The position numbers and the translations under genes were made by a program. From JAICXG01 sp036494545 (GTDB lineage Bacteria > Verrucomicrobiota > Verrucomicrobiia > Chthoniobacterales > UBA10450), in contig DASXOB010000016.1 of NCBI GenBank assembly GCA_036494545.1, forward strand, positions 372,001 through 436,000: 64,000 bases of DNA, in the 5' to 3' direction. Shown one piece after another: positions 46,637 to 55,800 of this stretch (the first letter of the stretch is position 1; every line of letters begins with the position of its first letter). The notes under the pieces were generated by a model. That model was not told where the DNA came from. It worked only from the letters and a program-made list of their open reading frames with translations, and made no database searches.

Positions 46637-46643
46637 CGGCTGA

Positions 46644-48230
46644 TTATTTGGCCGGCGTTAGTTCGGCCTGCAATCTACGACGATCGATCTTTCCATTGCC
46701 GGTCCGGGGAAGCGAGTCGCGGAAGTCGACCTTCTCTGGCACCATGTAGGGAGGTAGTTTTTCCGCGCAGTGCTGTTTCAGCCTCGCGACGTCGAGCGCC
46801 TCTTTGTCGGCCAAAGTCACCACAGCATGGATGGTATTGCCGATTGCATCGTCCGGAATTGGCAGAGCCACGGCTTCGTCGACCGCGGGATGGGCCACCA
46901 TGACAGCTTCAATCTCGCCGAGTTCCACACGATAGCCCCGGGTTTTTATCATGTGATCCTTCCGACCGACAAAGAGGTAGTTGCCCTTTTCGTCGAGCAT
47001 CACCCAATCGCCCGTGCAGTAGAGTTTTTCCTCGCGTCCAGCGGCGAAAGGATTGGGAATGAAACAGGCGGCGCTTGCCTCGGGCCGCCCGTAATAGCCT
47101 TGCATGACAGTGGAGCCACGTGCATAGAGCAGGCCTTCTTCACCGGTCGTCACCACTCGTTTTCCATCGGCATTGATCGGAATGAGGTCAGTGTTGGCAC
47201 AAGCTTTCCCGATCGGAATCGGGGCGGTTTCATCCGCCGCGATTGGCTCGACCTCATACCACGCACAGACGTTCGTCTCCGTCGGTCCGTAGAGATTTGC
47301 GTAGCGCGGGTGAGGCAATTTTTCCATAAGCGCGCGCAAGTGTTTGGTCGGAAAAACTTCTCCCGCGAAGAGCACGCAACGCAAGGCAGACAAATCGCGC
47401 TCTTCCAATTTCCCGCGCTGGTGGAGAAGGGTGAGAACCATGGGAACGGAATACCAAACCGTGATTTTTTGATCCTGGATGAAGGAGGAAAGCTGGAGCG
47501 GGAAAACGGAAAGCCCTTCCGGCACGAGCGAAATCGATGCGCCTGCCTTGATTGCGACGTAGATATCAAAGACCGAGAGATCGAAATTAAAAGGAGCGTG
47601 CTGCGAAAGGCGATCTTTCTCTGTGACGTTGAAGGTTTCGCAGCCCCAATTCACAAACGTCAGCGCGTTGAGGTGCGAAAGCATGACACCTTTCGGAACG
47701 CCCGTGGAGCCGGAGGTGAAAAGGATGTAGGCCAGATCGTGATCGATCACCGGCACGCCTGGCTCGTTCTCTGGAAACTGTCCGAGATCGTTAGCGAACG
47801 TGAGTGCCGGAACCGGAGCCCGGACCGGGGGTGCCTGATCGACAAAGAAAATCGCATTTACCGGACAATCATCATGAAATGAAGAACCCAGTTTTCGATA
47901 AAGCACTTCGCTGGTGATTAGTGCGCGAAAGCCGCATTGCCGCCCAATTTCCTGCAAGCGCGCTCCAGGAGCATTCGCATCCACGGGGACGTAGCAGGCG
48001 CCGGTTTTCATGATTCCAAAAATCGCGGCGATTGCCGAGGGCGACTTGTGAAGGTAAATCCCGACGCGATCGCGCGGCGCCACGCCATGCGCGATAAGCG
48101 CGTGAGCAACACGATTGCTCAGGCGCTCTAGTTCCCCATAGGTGAGTTTCTGATTTAGAAGGCGAACAGCTTCCGCGTCCGGCTGCCGTCGCGCGTTTTC
48201 CGTGAGCAGTTGATGTAAAAGATACGCCAT
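46644..48230 (-). CDS. Stand-alone amino acid adenylation enzyme, prolyl-AMP ligase-like
   Basis: 528 residues, only an adenylation domain. Core motifs: A3 (LFTSGSTGVPKGV), A5 (NLYGPTET), A7 (YCTGDWV), A8 (GRKDHMIKTRGYRVELGE) and A10 Lys514 (NGKIDRR). Reading specificity positions against the GrsA frame gives D217, L218, F221, Y260, L287, A289, L313, V321, C322, K514, that is DLFYLALVCK. This differs at one position from the DLLYLALVC code I recall for free-standing prolyl ligases (PltF, CloN4). Activation of proline, for loading on a carrier protein, is therefore the leading inference; other small amino acids remain possible. No carrier protein or prolyl-carrier dehydrogenase is visible. It is divergent from the halogenase-like gene. 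Confidence 0.85.
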   Translation of the reverse strand: MAYLLHQLLTENARRQPDAEAVRLLNQKLTYGELERLSNRVAHALIAHGVAPRDRVGIYLHKSPSAIAAIFGIMKTGACYVPVDANAPGARLQEIGRQCGFRALITSEVLYRKLGSSFHDDCPVNAIFFVDQAPPVRAPVPALTFANDLGQFPENEPGVPVIDHDLAYILFTSGSTGVPKGVMLSHLNALTFVNWGCETFNVTEKDRLSQHAPFNFDLSVFDIYVAIKAGASISLVPEGLSVFPLQLSSFIQDQKITVWYSVPMVLTLLHQRGKLEERDLSALRCVLFAGEVFPTKHLRALMEKLPHPRYANLYGPTETNVCAWYEVEPIAADETAPIPIGKACANTDLIPINADGKRVVTTGEEGLLYARGSTVMQGYYGRPEASAACFIPNPFAAGREEKLYCTGDWVMLDEKGNYLFVGRKDHMIKTRGYRVELGEIEAVMVAHPAVDEAVALPIPDDAIGNTIHAVVTLADKEALDVARLKQHCAEKLPPYMVPEKVDFRDSLPRTGNGKIDRRRLQAELTPAK

Positions 48231-48674
48231 GGTCGTTAAGGCATGAGAGCTGGGCGGCGAACCAATTGTGGCATGCTTATCACCGAGAGCAATTACCGCG
48301 CAACCGAGCCAGAATCTTTACTGCGGCATCACGCCTGCCCGCGGTTCGCGGCCAAGAACCTGCTTTCGTTAAGGCATGGAAACGTACGACCGCCGGCCCT
48401 CGCGGACCCGGGCCCGGATGTTTATCCGAAGCGTATGGGTTGACAGTCAGGCTGAATCTTTATTAAGCTGTCAAAAGATCGGTCGCGATTCTGCAGAAAG
48501 CTTCACCCGGACGCGGCCGGCCGGTTGTAAGGTAAGGAGCAGCTCACGTGTTGATCATTGTTTGGCAGCTGGATGTTCTTGCCATCTGATCGATCGAGAG
48601 CGCTCGTGGCCCCAATAAACAAGTATTAATCCAGTCATAAACATAGTCTCGCCATCTCGAAGCAGAAGCCTTTC
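48231..48674. other. Divergent non-coding region between adenylation and halogenase-like genes
   Basis: 444 bases, with no carrier-protein gene or other convincing coding sequence on either strand. TTGACA at 48440-48445 followed by an AT-rich stretch (TATTAA at 48461-48466) could be a sigma-70 type promoter toward the flavoprotein, but the 15-base spacing is short. Nothing else recognised. Confidence 0.5.
48440..48466 (+). promoter_or_regulatory. Possible sigma-70-type promoter upstream of the flavoprotein gene
   Basis: A perfect TTGACA is followed after 15 bases by TATTAA; with a 17-base spacer the -10 would be TTAAGC. It is about 205 bases upstream of the start codon. Weak evidence. Confidence 0.22.
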
Positions 48675-49955
48675 ATGAAGAAACGACCAGTTATTATTAT
48701 CGGGGGCGGCCCGGCAGGATCCGCCACCGCCCTTTATCTCATGCAGTTGGGAATAACGCCGCTCATCATCGAGCGTCAAAGGTTTCCGCGCTTCCATATT
48801 GGTGAATCGCTGAGCGGCGAATGCGGCAACGGCATTCGCAAACTTGGTCTCGACGACGAGCTGGCCGCACAAAATTATCCGGTCAAATACGGCGTGAATG
48901 TTTTCAATCCGCACGGCGTTCCCTTTTGGGTGGAGGTGAAGAAGCGTTGCCCCGAGACAAACGAAATGCAGCCAAACTCGACCTGGTCGGTCACGCGCAG
49001 CAGCTTCGACAAGATTCTCCTCGATGCGGCGCTGACGCGCGGCGCGGAATACATGGACTGCGACGCCGTCGCGCCGCTTCAGGAAAACGGACGAGTGGTT
49101 GGTGTCCAAATCCGGACGAAGAGCGGAGCTTTGGATAAGCTTTATTGTGACATTCTGGTGGACTGCTCGGGCCAGGGAACTTTTCTCGCCAACCGGGGCG
49201 TGACCGGACCCAGGGTAAAAGGCGGCTACGGCAATCAAATCGCCGTTTTTTCTCAGATCGAGAACATGGTGTTGGACAACGGCACTGAACCGTCGAAAGC
49301 GGCGGGCAACACGCTCATCTTTTATAAACAGCGCGATCACTGGGCCTGGACGATTCCGCTTAGCCCGCAGCTAGTTAGCGTAGGCGTAGTTGCGCCGGCC
49401 ACTTACTTCAAGCAACGAGGATTGGATAAGACTGAATATCTGCGTTCTGAAATCATGAGCTTGAACCCAGACCTTACTCGTCGCGTGACGAGTACTTCCT
49501 TTGTCGAGGAGGTCCGAACGATCACCAGTTATTCCTATTCGATCTCTGATTATGCCGGCAAAGGCTTCATCTGCGTCGGTGATTCACACGAATTTACCGA
49601 TCCGATTTTCTCGTTTGGCGTTTTCCTGGCCATGCGCGAAGGCGAATTCGCAGCCGAGGCTATCGTGAAACATCTTGGCGAAGAGAGTAGAACGAATGGT
49701 AATCCCTTCGCCGATTATATGGCGATTACCAAGGAAGGCCAGGATGCGATCCGTGATGTGATCGATACCTTTTGGGAATATCCACTTGTCTTTACCCGAA
49801 TGGCTTCCGGTCCGGCGCAAGATGACATTACCGATCTTTTCGCCGGCCGAGTCTACGGTGACATAGTGCGTAACAACGCCTCGCGCAACGCCATGCGTCG
49901 CTTGCTCGCCAAGCGTCGCGAGGAACCCGTGTCGGCCTCGATGGCGTTGGCTTAG
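48675..49955 (+). CDS. Flavin-dependent halogenase-like oxidoreductase
   Basis: 426 residues. FAD-binding GGGPAG (10-15) and RFHIGESLSGE follow the p-hydroxybenzoate-hydroxylase fold. Three features associated with flavin-dependent halogenases are present: a candidate active-site Lys71 (YPVKYGV), the WxWxIP motif (WAWTIP, 223-228), and the FxxPxxSxG pattern (FTDPIFSFG, 307-315). Halogenases of this group (PltA, CndH type) act on pyrrolyl or phenolic groups, often carrier-bound. Pairing with a prolyl-ligase-like enzyme is suggestive of a halogenated pyrrole, but the substrate is inference, and a geranylgeranyl-reductase-like oxidoreductase without halogenation is the main alternative. Confidence 0.78.
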   Translation: MKKRPVIIIGGGPAGSATALYLMQLGITPLIIERQRFPRFHIGESLSGECGNGIRKLGLDDELAAQNYPVKYGVNVFNPHGVPFWVEVKKRCPETNEMQPNSTWSVTRSSFDKILLDAALTRGAEYMDCDAVAPLQENGRVVGVQIRTKSGALDKLYCDILVDCSGQGTFLANRGVTGPRVKGGYGNQIAVFSQIENMVLDNGTEPSKAAGNTLIFYKQRDHWAWTIPLSPQLVSVGVVAPATYFKQRGLDKTEYLRSEIMSLNPDLTRRVTSTSFVEEVRTITSYSYSISDYAGKGFICVGDSHEFTDPIFSFGVFLAMREGEFAAEAIVKHLGEESRTNGNPFADYMAITKEGQDAIRDVIDTFWEYPLVFTRMASGPAQDDITDLFAGRVYGDIVRNNASRNAMRRLLAKRREEPVSASMALA

Positions 49956-50050
49956 TCAAGCCGCAGGTCGCGAGTCAGCCGCAAGGAATCGCGGCAGCTA
50001 AGATTAATGGACGATATTTAGCCCTTGGCGAACCCACGGAGTGTTGAGAA

Positions 50051-50869
50051 ATGGACCAGCGGGCTATTATTTTCCTTCACATTCCTAAGACTGCTGGGAC
50101 TACCCTCAACCGCATTATCGAGTGGCAGTATAACCCGCTCTCGATTTTCACCATCGATCCCTACGGCTTCCGTGCGACGGCGGAAAGGCTGCGGCAACTG
50201 CCAGAAGAACGCCGGCGACGTTTGCGGATGGTGCGCGGCCATTGTTACTACGGGCTACACAATCTGCTGCCTCAGGGCGCAACTTACTTGACCATGTTGC
50301 GTGACCCAGTGAAGCGTTTGCTTTCTTCTTACTTCTTTATTCAACGGCGACCGCTTCACCCTTTGCACCGCAAGGTGAAGGGCGAACGACTAACCGTCGA
50401 GGAATTTCTCCGCTTGACCGCTCATCGGCAAAATCTGCAAACAGGTATGGTCGCCGGGATCAAAGCTGACAAGTGCGCCCCGAGCACTCTCGAACTGGCC
50501 AAGGAAAATCTGGTTAACGCCTTTGGCGTCACAGGGATTTGCGAGCGTTTCGAAGAGAGCCTCGTTCTGGCAGCTCTCACCTTTGACTGGGACATTCCCT
50601 TCTATGAAAATCGCAAGGTGACAAAGATGCGCTCTCAGGTCGACCCAGCAGCGATAGAGCTTATTAAGGAATACAATCAAATGGACTTGGAGCTTTACCG
50701 CTTCGGTAGTGAGCTATTTCAGGCCGCTGTCGACACGAGAAGACAAGAGATAGAAGGGGAGTTGGCCAGGCTGCGCGCGCTCCCCAGGCCTGGATCGATC
50801 GAAAATTGGTATAATTCCGCCATGGGAGCTGGACGATTCCTGATAACCAAGGTTGCTTCAGCCGTATGA
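50051..50869 (+). CDS. Sulfotransferase (type 2, carbohydrate-like)
   Basis: 272 residues. The PAPS 5'-phosphosulfate loop is FLHIPKTAGTT with Lys13, and the 3'-phosphate site is LRDPVKRLLSSYFF (about 83-96). These match the eukaryote-like sulfotransferase family 2 that sulfates glycans. No signal peptide is seen, so it would act in the cytoplasm on precursors. The stop overlaps the next gene (ATGA). It is a paralogue of the gene at 51969. Confidence 0.87.
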   Translation: MDQRAIIFLHIPKTAGTTLNRIIEWQYNPLSIFTIDPYGFRATAERLRQLPEERRRRLRMVRGHCYYGLHNLLPQGATYLTMLRDPVKRLLSSYFFIQRRPLHPLHRKVKGERLTVEEFLRLTAHRQNLQTGMVAGIKADKCAPSTLELAKENLVNAFGVTGICERFEESLVLAALTFDWDIPFYENRKVTKMRSQVDPAAIELIKEYNQMDLELYRFGSELFQAAVDTRRQEIEGELARLRALPRPGSIENWYNSAMGAGRFLITKVASAV

Positions 50870-51963
50870 TTCTCAAGAGGTATCGGAGGAATTTTGCCGC
50901 GACGCTTGGTCTTCTTGCGGCAATCGCGATTGGGCGGCCATTGCTCGCGACGCCGCCGGGCAAACCGATTCGGTCTGGCTTATGGGTTACTCAAAAGTTA
51001 CCCCTGACTCAACGGGACGCGGAGGAGCTCGAATCGCAGCTACGCGAGAACCATAACCTCAGCGGGGTCTGTCTGCATATTCCCTGGGACGAGATCGAAA
51101 AGGCTTCTGGTCAGCCGAATTTCGAAGCGATAGACAAAACGGTCGCAATATTCCGCCGCAATGGCGTGAAATATCAGCTTTGCTTTAAACCGGGAGCCTT
51201 TACGCCGGCTTTCGTTTTTTCCGACGGCGCGAAGGCTTTCGAGACAGAGGTACGAAATTCTCATCGTGCTGATTTTGGTTCAAGGGTCAGAATACCTGTG
51301 CCCTGGGATCCAACCTACGAGAGTGATTTTTCCCGGACGATTGAGCGGTTAGGCGATCGCTACGCCAGCGACCCCCTGTGCGTAAGTGTTGTTTTAACTT
51401 GTGCCAACTTCATGAGTGCCGAAATGCATCTCCCCAAGGATCGAAGTGAGATTGCGCGCTGGCATGCACTCGGCGATTACGGTTCGGAGTTACTGGAAGT
51501 TTATAAGAAGTTCACTGACCTCTGGGCTTCCGCGTTTCCGAAACAGGAAATTTCACTTCATATCTCGAAGGTCTTGGATCTGCCGCCCTCGTTCCAGGAA
51601 CGGATTATCGACTATGGTTTGTCGAGATACCCGGAGCGCTTTTCCATCCAAAGCTGTCAGTTGACCGGGCGTAAGGAGGACACTGGAGTAATGACCTATG
51701 ACCTGGTGCAGGAGTATCGCGAGCGGGTGCATCACGGCTTTCAAAGTCTGGCTGGGTTGAATGGTCACGATGGCCGTATGGGCTCGCCGGAAATGGCAGC
51801 ACTCAACCTGGTCCATGCCAAAGCCGAGTACTGGGAATTGTGGCATGGAGATGGCTTTAGTGTGAGGACTTCAGCTGAAGCGGCAAAAGCTTGGCAGGAA
51901 GCCAAAGACCTTGGGTATGATGCTTACAAGAAGAAGCTAATGGCCGACGGGAAATATAGATAA
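50866..51963 (+). CDS. Secreted glycoside-hydrolase-like protein
   Basis: 365 residues. The N-terminus MILKRYRRNFAATLGLLAAI ends in a likely signal-peptide cleavage near ATPP. The remainder reads like a TIM-barrel glycosidase fold: GVCLHIPWDEIEKASGQPN, YQLCFKPGAF, VVLTCANFMSAEMHL and QSCQLTGRKED. The acidic residue in SAEMH could be catalytic, by analogy with GH-A clan enzymes. No specific GH family recognised. It is translationally coupled between two sulfotransferases, which suggests it acts on or trims the same glycan. Confidence 0.55.
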   Translation: MILKRYRRNFAATLGLLAAIAIGRPLLATPPGKPIRSGLWVTQKLPLTQRDAEELESQLRENHNLSGVCLHIPWDEIEKASGQPNFEAIDKTVAIFRRNGVKYQLCFKPGAFTPAFVFSDGAKAFETEVRNSHRADFGSRVRIPVPWDPTYESDFSRTIERLGDRYASDPLCVSVVLTCANFMSAEMHLPKDRSEIARWHALGDYGSELLEVYKKFTDLWASAFPKQEISLHISKVLDLPPSFQERIIDYGLSRYPERFSIQSCQLTGRKEDTGVMTYDLVQEYRERVHHGFQSLAGLNGHDGRMGSPEMAALNLVHAKAEYWELWHGDGFSVRTSAEAAKAWQEAKDLGYDAYKKKLMADGKYR

Positions 51964-51968
51964 CGTTG

Positions 51969-52877
51969 ATGAGTCCAGGCCCACTAGAAGAAGCAGCCAC
52001 GCAGTCGCCAGACGCAAGTCAAGCTTTGGCCAAATCAACCTCAGGAATCCGAGAAGCGGTTATTTTCCTTCATCTGCCCAAGACTGCCGGGACTACCCTC
52101 AATCGCCTTATCGAATGGGAATACAAACTCGCTGAGATGTATTCGGTCGACCCGGTGCTCTTTGAATGGTCTGCCGCGCATCTGCGCAATCTTCCCGAGA
52201 GTCGCTTGCTCCGGACGCGGATATTCAAGGGGCACATGCTCTTTGGATTACATGAGGTGCTTCCCCAGCCATCAACTTACATCACCGTCTTGCGAGATCC
52301 GATTGAGCGCGTTCTATCGGCTTTCTTTTTCATGCGCACCTACAAGCTGCATCCTCTCTACTGGAAGTTCCGTCAGGAAAAATGGACCTTGGAAGAATTT
52401 GTCCAGCGCTCGACGCGCGACAATGTGCAATGCAAAATCATCGCGGGAGCCGATTACCATTCGCCCTGTAATCAGGAAGTCTTGGAGAAAGCGGTCGATC
52501 ATCTCGATAACTACTTTAGTGTCGTCGGCTTGTCGGAGCGGTTCGAAGAAAGTCTGGCGCTGATGAAGCTACGCTTCGGTTGGCAACTTAACTCCTATTC
52601 CAGCTTTAATGTCACTCGTTCCCGTCCAAAGCAGGGGGATCTTCCAGGGCCTACTCTAGACCTAATCCGGGAACGTAACCGGTTTGACGTGGCCCTTTAC
52701 GAACATGCCAGCCGTCTGTTTGTCTCGGCTGTGAGTAAACAGAAAGAAGAAGTAACCCGTATCGCGGTGGAATTGAAGTCCGCCCGCGCTCGTTCCCAGG
52801 GAACAATCGAAGCTACGCTTTTTACCGTGCGAGCTGCTGCACGCAAGGCGGCCAACCGTCTTTACTCCGCCATTTAA
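51969..52877 (+). CDS. Sulfotransferase (type 2, carbohydrate-like)
   Basis: 302 residues from ATG 51969; an adjacent TTG at 51966 is less likely. The PAPS loop is FLHLPKTAGTT (Lys38), and the 3'-phosphate motif is LRDPIERVLSAFFF (about 108-121). About half the residues around these motifs match the sulfotransferase at 50051, so the two probably arose by duplication and may sulfate different positions. The C-terminal tail is basic. Its stop overlaps the stop of the convergent GT39-like gene by four bases. Confidence 0.87.
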   Translation: MSPGPLEEAATQSPDASQALAKSTSGIREAVIFLHLPKTAGTTLNRLIEWEYKLAEMYSVDPVLFEWSAAHLRNLPESRLLRTRIFKGHMLFGLHEVLPQPSTYITVLRDPIERVLSAFFFMRTYKLHPLYWKFRQEKWTLEEFVQRSTRDNVQCKIIAGADYHSPCNQEVLEKAVDHLDNYFSVVGLSERFEESLALMKLRFGWQLNSYSSFNVTRSRPKQGDLPGPTLDLIRERNRFDVALYEHASRLFVSAVSKQKEEVTRIAVELKSARARSQGTIEATLFTVRAAARKAANRLYSAI

Positions 52878-55800
52878 GGCGATTGCGCGACGGTTGGAGC
52901 GCTTTGCGCGGCTTGGATCAGCATCACCTTCGCGCGATAACTCTCAAATTCGGTTTTTCCGTTCTGGTGAATATAGTCCAGCACTGCCGGACTACTTAAC
53001 TTCTCGAAGGAAGCGTAGGGTGCGAAAACAACCCAGGCGCGGCCCGAGCGAGTAACGACGTTTCTCAATTCGGTGACGTTACGAATCACAGGAAGGCCGC
53101 TGAACTTATCGGCAAAACGCGGCTCATCGAAGGTCTGATCGTAGGGGACCTTGGAACTGAAAAGCGTATCCAGGAAGTAGTTCCCATTCATGCCCGCGTA
53201 GTAGTCAAAGACGTGCGGGATGCCCGGCAGAATGACGTCACCGCTCCGAGCATGATCCATCACGAAACGCGCCGCACCCCGGTAATCGTAGCGATAGGTT
53301 CCCATTCGAGTCATCATTTCGGGGGTATCACCAGTGGCGGAAAGCAGGTATTCCTTCATGACTGACTCATTGCTCTGTACGAAAAGCAGAATTAGCAGGC
53401 CAAGGCCGGTGGCATGAGCTGCCACGCGACCAATGCCGGAGTCACCGGCCTGCCGGGCAAGAGCGAGGACGCGATCGTAGAGCATTATGGTCGCAGCCAC
53501 GCCACCGATGATGACAAGTGGTTGGAAATAGTAACAATAGCGGGGTGAAAGTGCCGCCAGGAAGTTGGTGTGAAGGACGAAAAAGGTCGCGAGTAACACG
53601 ATCACGTAGCGGAAGCCGAGGTGCTTCCAACAAAACGGCAGCCCTACGAGAATCATGAGGGTGAAGAAAACGTGATTCTCCGAAAGAAGCAATTTGTCGA
53701 CGTAGAACATTGGCTGATAGCCAGGGGCTAGCAAGAAGAGCGACGGCCCGGTCAAATTGGAAAGACCGGAACCCACCTGAAGATAAGGCTCGCCGGCAAT
53801 CATTCGCGAACAATATTGCGCCACGACGACGGCGCCCATAAAGAAGAGACATCGATACAGGTGAAACTGCTTTAGCCACCACCATTCACCCCAGCGAACG
53901 GCAAACAGGCCCAAAAACAGAGCGGGAAGAATGAATCCCGTCCCTTCCCAAGAAAGATAGGACAGACAAAATGCGACGGCCGCCGCGGTTAGGAACTTCC
54001 GATGAAAGGGACGCAATCGAATTGCTTCGTAAAAAAACCAAAGGGTCAGCATTGCCATGAGCTGACACTGGCTAAGGTAGAACGCATTCTGCCCCCAGCG
54101 GATATTTAGGGGGAGACAAGCGTAGACGAAGGCTGCGAATAGCCCCGTCCGCCAATCAAAGAGCCGTCGCGTCATGAGGCCGATGACGCCAATGCACATC
54201 GTCGCCATGAGGCAGGAAGGAAGCCGCATCGACCACTCAGAATAGCCAAAGATCTTGCCGGAGACGGCGAGAGGATAGGGCACAGCTTCGTAGGTAGTTA
54301 TCCAACGGACCTGGCCAGCAAACATCGTGTATGGAAAACCGAGTTTAAAGACACCGTTGGACTTGGAGACCAACCCCATTTCGTCATGGTCAAAGGACAT
54401 GTCACCAAGATTGTGGTAACGCAGGCTAAATCCCAGGAAGAGGATAACTATCAGGATCAGATAGGGCAGCAAGCGCGCGAAAGGTATCTCAAAGAGCTGA
54501 GGCAGACGCAGCCGGGTTGAGACAACTTCCCGAGCACGATTCTTGTGCAATTCCCAATTCGCCTTTTCCTTCGTCCTGTGCACTGTGGAGCGAGTCGCAG
54601 CCGGCGTCCATGAGTCGACAAACAAATGGGCAAGGCGAACAAGAAGGAGGACCGCCAAAGCTCCTACTGTTATGACCGGATGAAATGACCACTCGTCGGG
54701 GAAGCGGGGATCGAAGTTAGGCAACCATAGAAAAAGCAATCCTACTGCGACGGGCCCGTGGAGGAGAGCGTCGCGAGACATAGCATTTGCCAGCGGCTCG
54801 TTTCGCCAGCCGGCAACGAAAGCGGAGACGATTAACCAGATGGCAACAACCAAGCCAAGAGTCAAAAGAACAATCGTCCAGGATTTAAAGAATGACGCGA
54901 GCCCCGAGCGATCGAGCGGGCGAGCCAACTCCTGCGGAAGATAACCCCATGGAGCCATCCCATCCTTTCCAATTTCAATTGGGTGCGGGTTAGGACCGGT
55001 GTGTTCCACCTCGGGCTCTGCTCCCATCCACCATGCCGTACTGCTCGAAAATCTTTGCACATTTCCATCCGTCCCGACCGTAAACCCGTTAGCGAACAGT
55101 GCCGCTGGGACAGAATCGCTTCGCACTGCGGCGACGATGCTGTTGGAACCTCGTTTGATCCAATAACTAATATCGTAGGCTGAAAGGGTCGCGAGTGTGA
55201 AAGGCGAGCCCTTCTGGGGTGGCGGTTGCGATTCTGCCGCGGCAGCCTCTCCTGGTTTAGCGGTGGGTGTCGGTGTCGCTTGGGCGGCAAGGTGGGGAAG
55301 CGTCTTGCTTCCCGATACAGCAGTGCTGGCCACCGTAATGAGATGCCCATTCACAGCCAGGTCGAGAGCCCCGGACGATGACGCCACCTGGATCCATGTC
55401 TCCTGCTTATCGTCCTCTGCTCGGATGGAAGTCGAGAAAACCGACTGCGGACTGGCATTTTCGGACATGATCCAATGCCCAATCGGCGGTAACTGAAGGA
55501 GACGCGGATTGGTATCCACCCAGCGGAGTGGGACACGTTCGTTGTTTAATGGTGAAAGGCGCGCCTTAGGCCAAAGCTCGTCCTCGACATAACGCGACTT
55601 CCAATCCTCCGTGCCGATGACTATACCCGTACGGTTAGCCGCTCTCCAAGTCTCGTCCGAAAGAATCGTTTTGACCGCACCTCCTGACTCGGTGATTTTG
55701 GCGCGGAGGAGCATCTGAGCAGGCGCTGGATAAGAAGTGCGCGAGACGGAGACGGCGATCACATTCGTCCCGATATGCAGCGCATGCTTCATATCATAGA

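Noticed and set aside
46770..47882. 370-residue frame antisense to the adenylation gene
   Set aside because: The minus-strand frame has all adenylation core motifs in order; the antisense frame does not.
48231..48674. Search for a carrier-protein gene beside the adenylation enzyme
   Set aside because: No frame of suitable length with a phosphopantetheine-type DSL motif was found on either strand.
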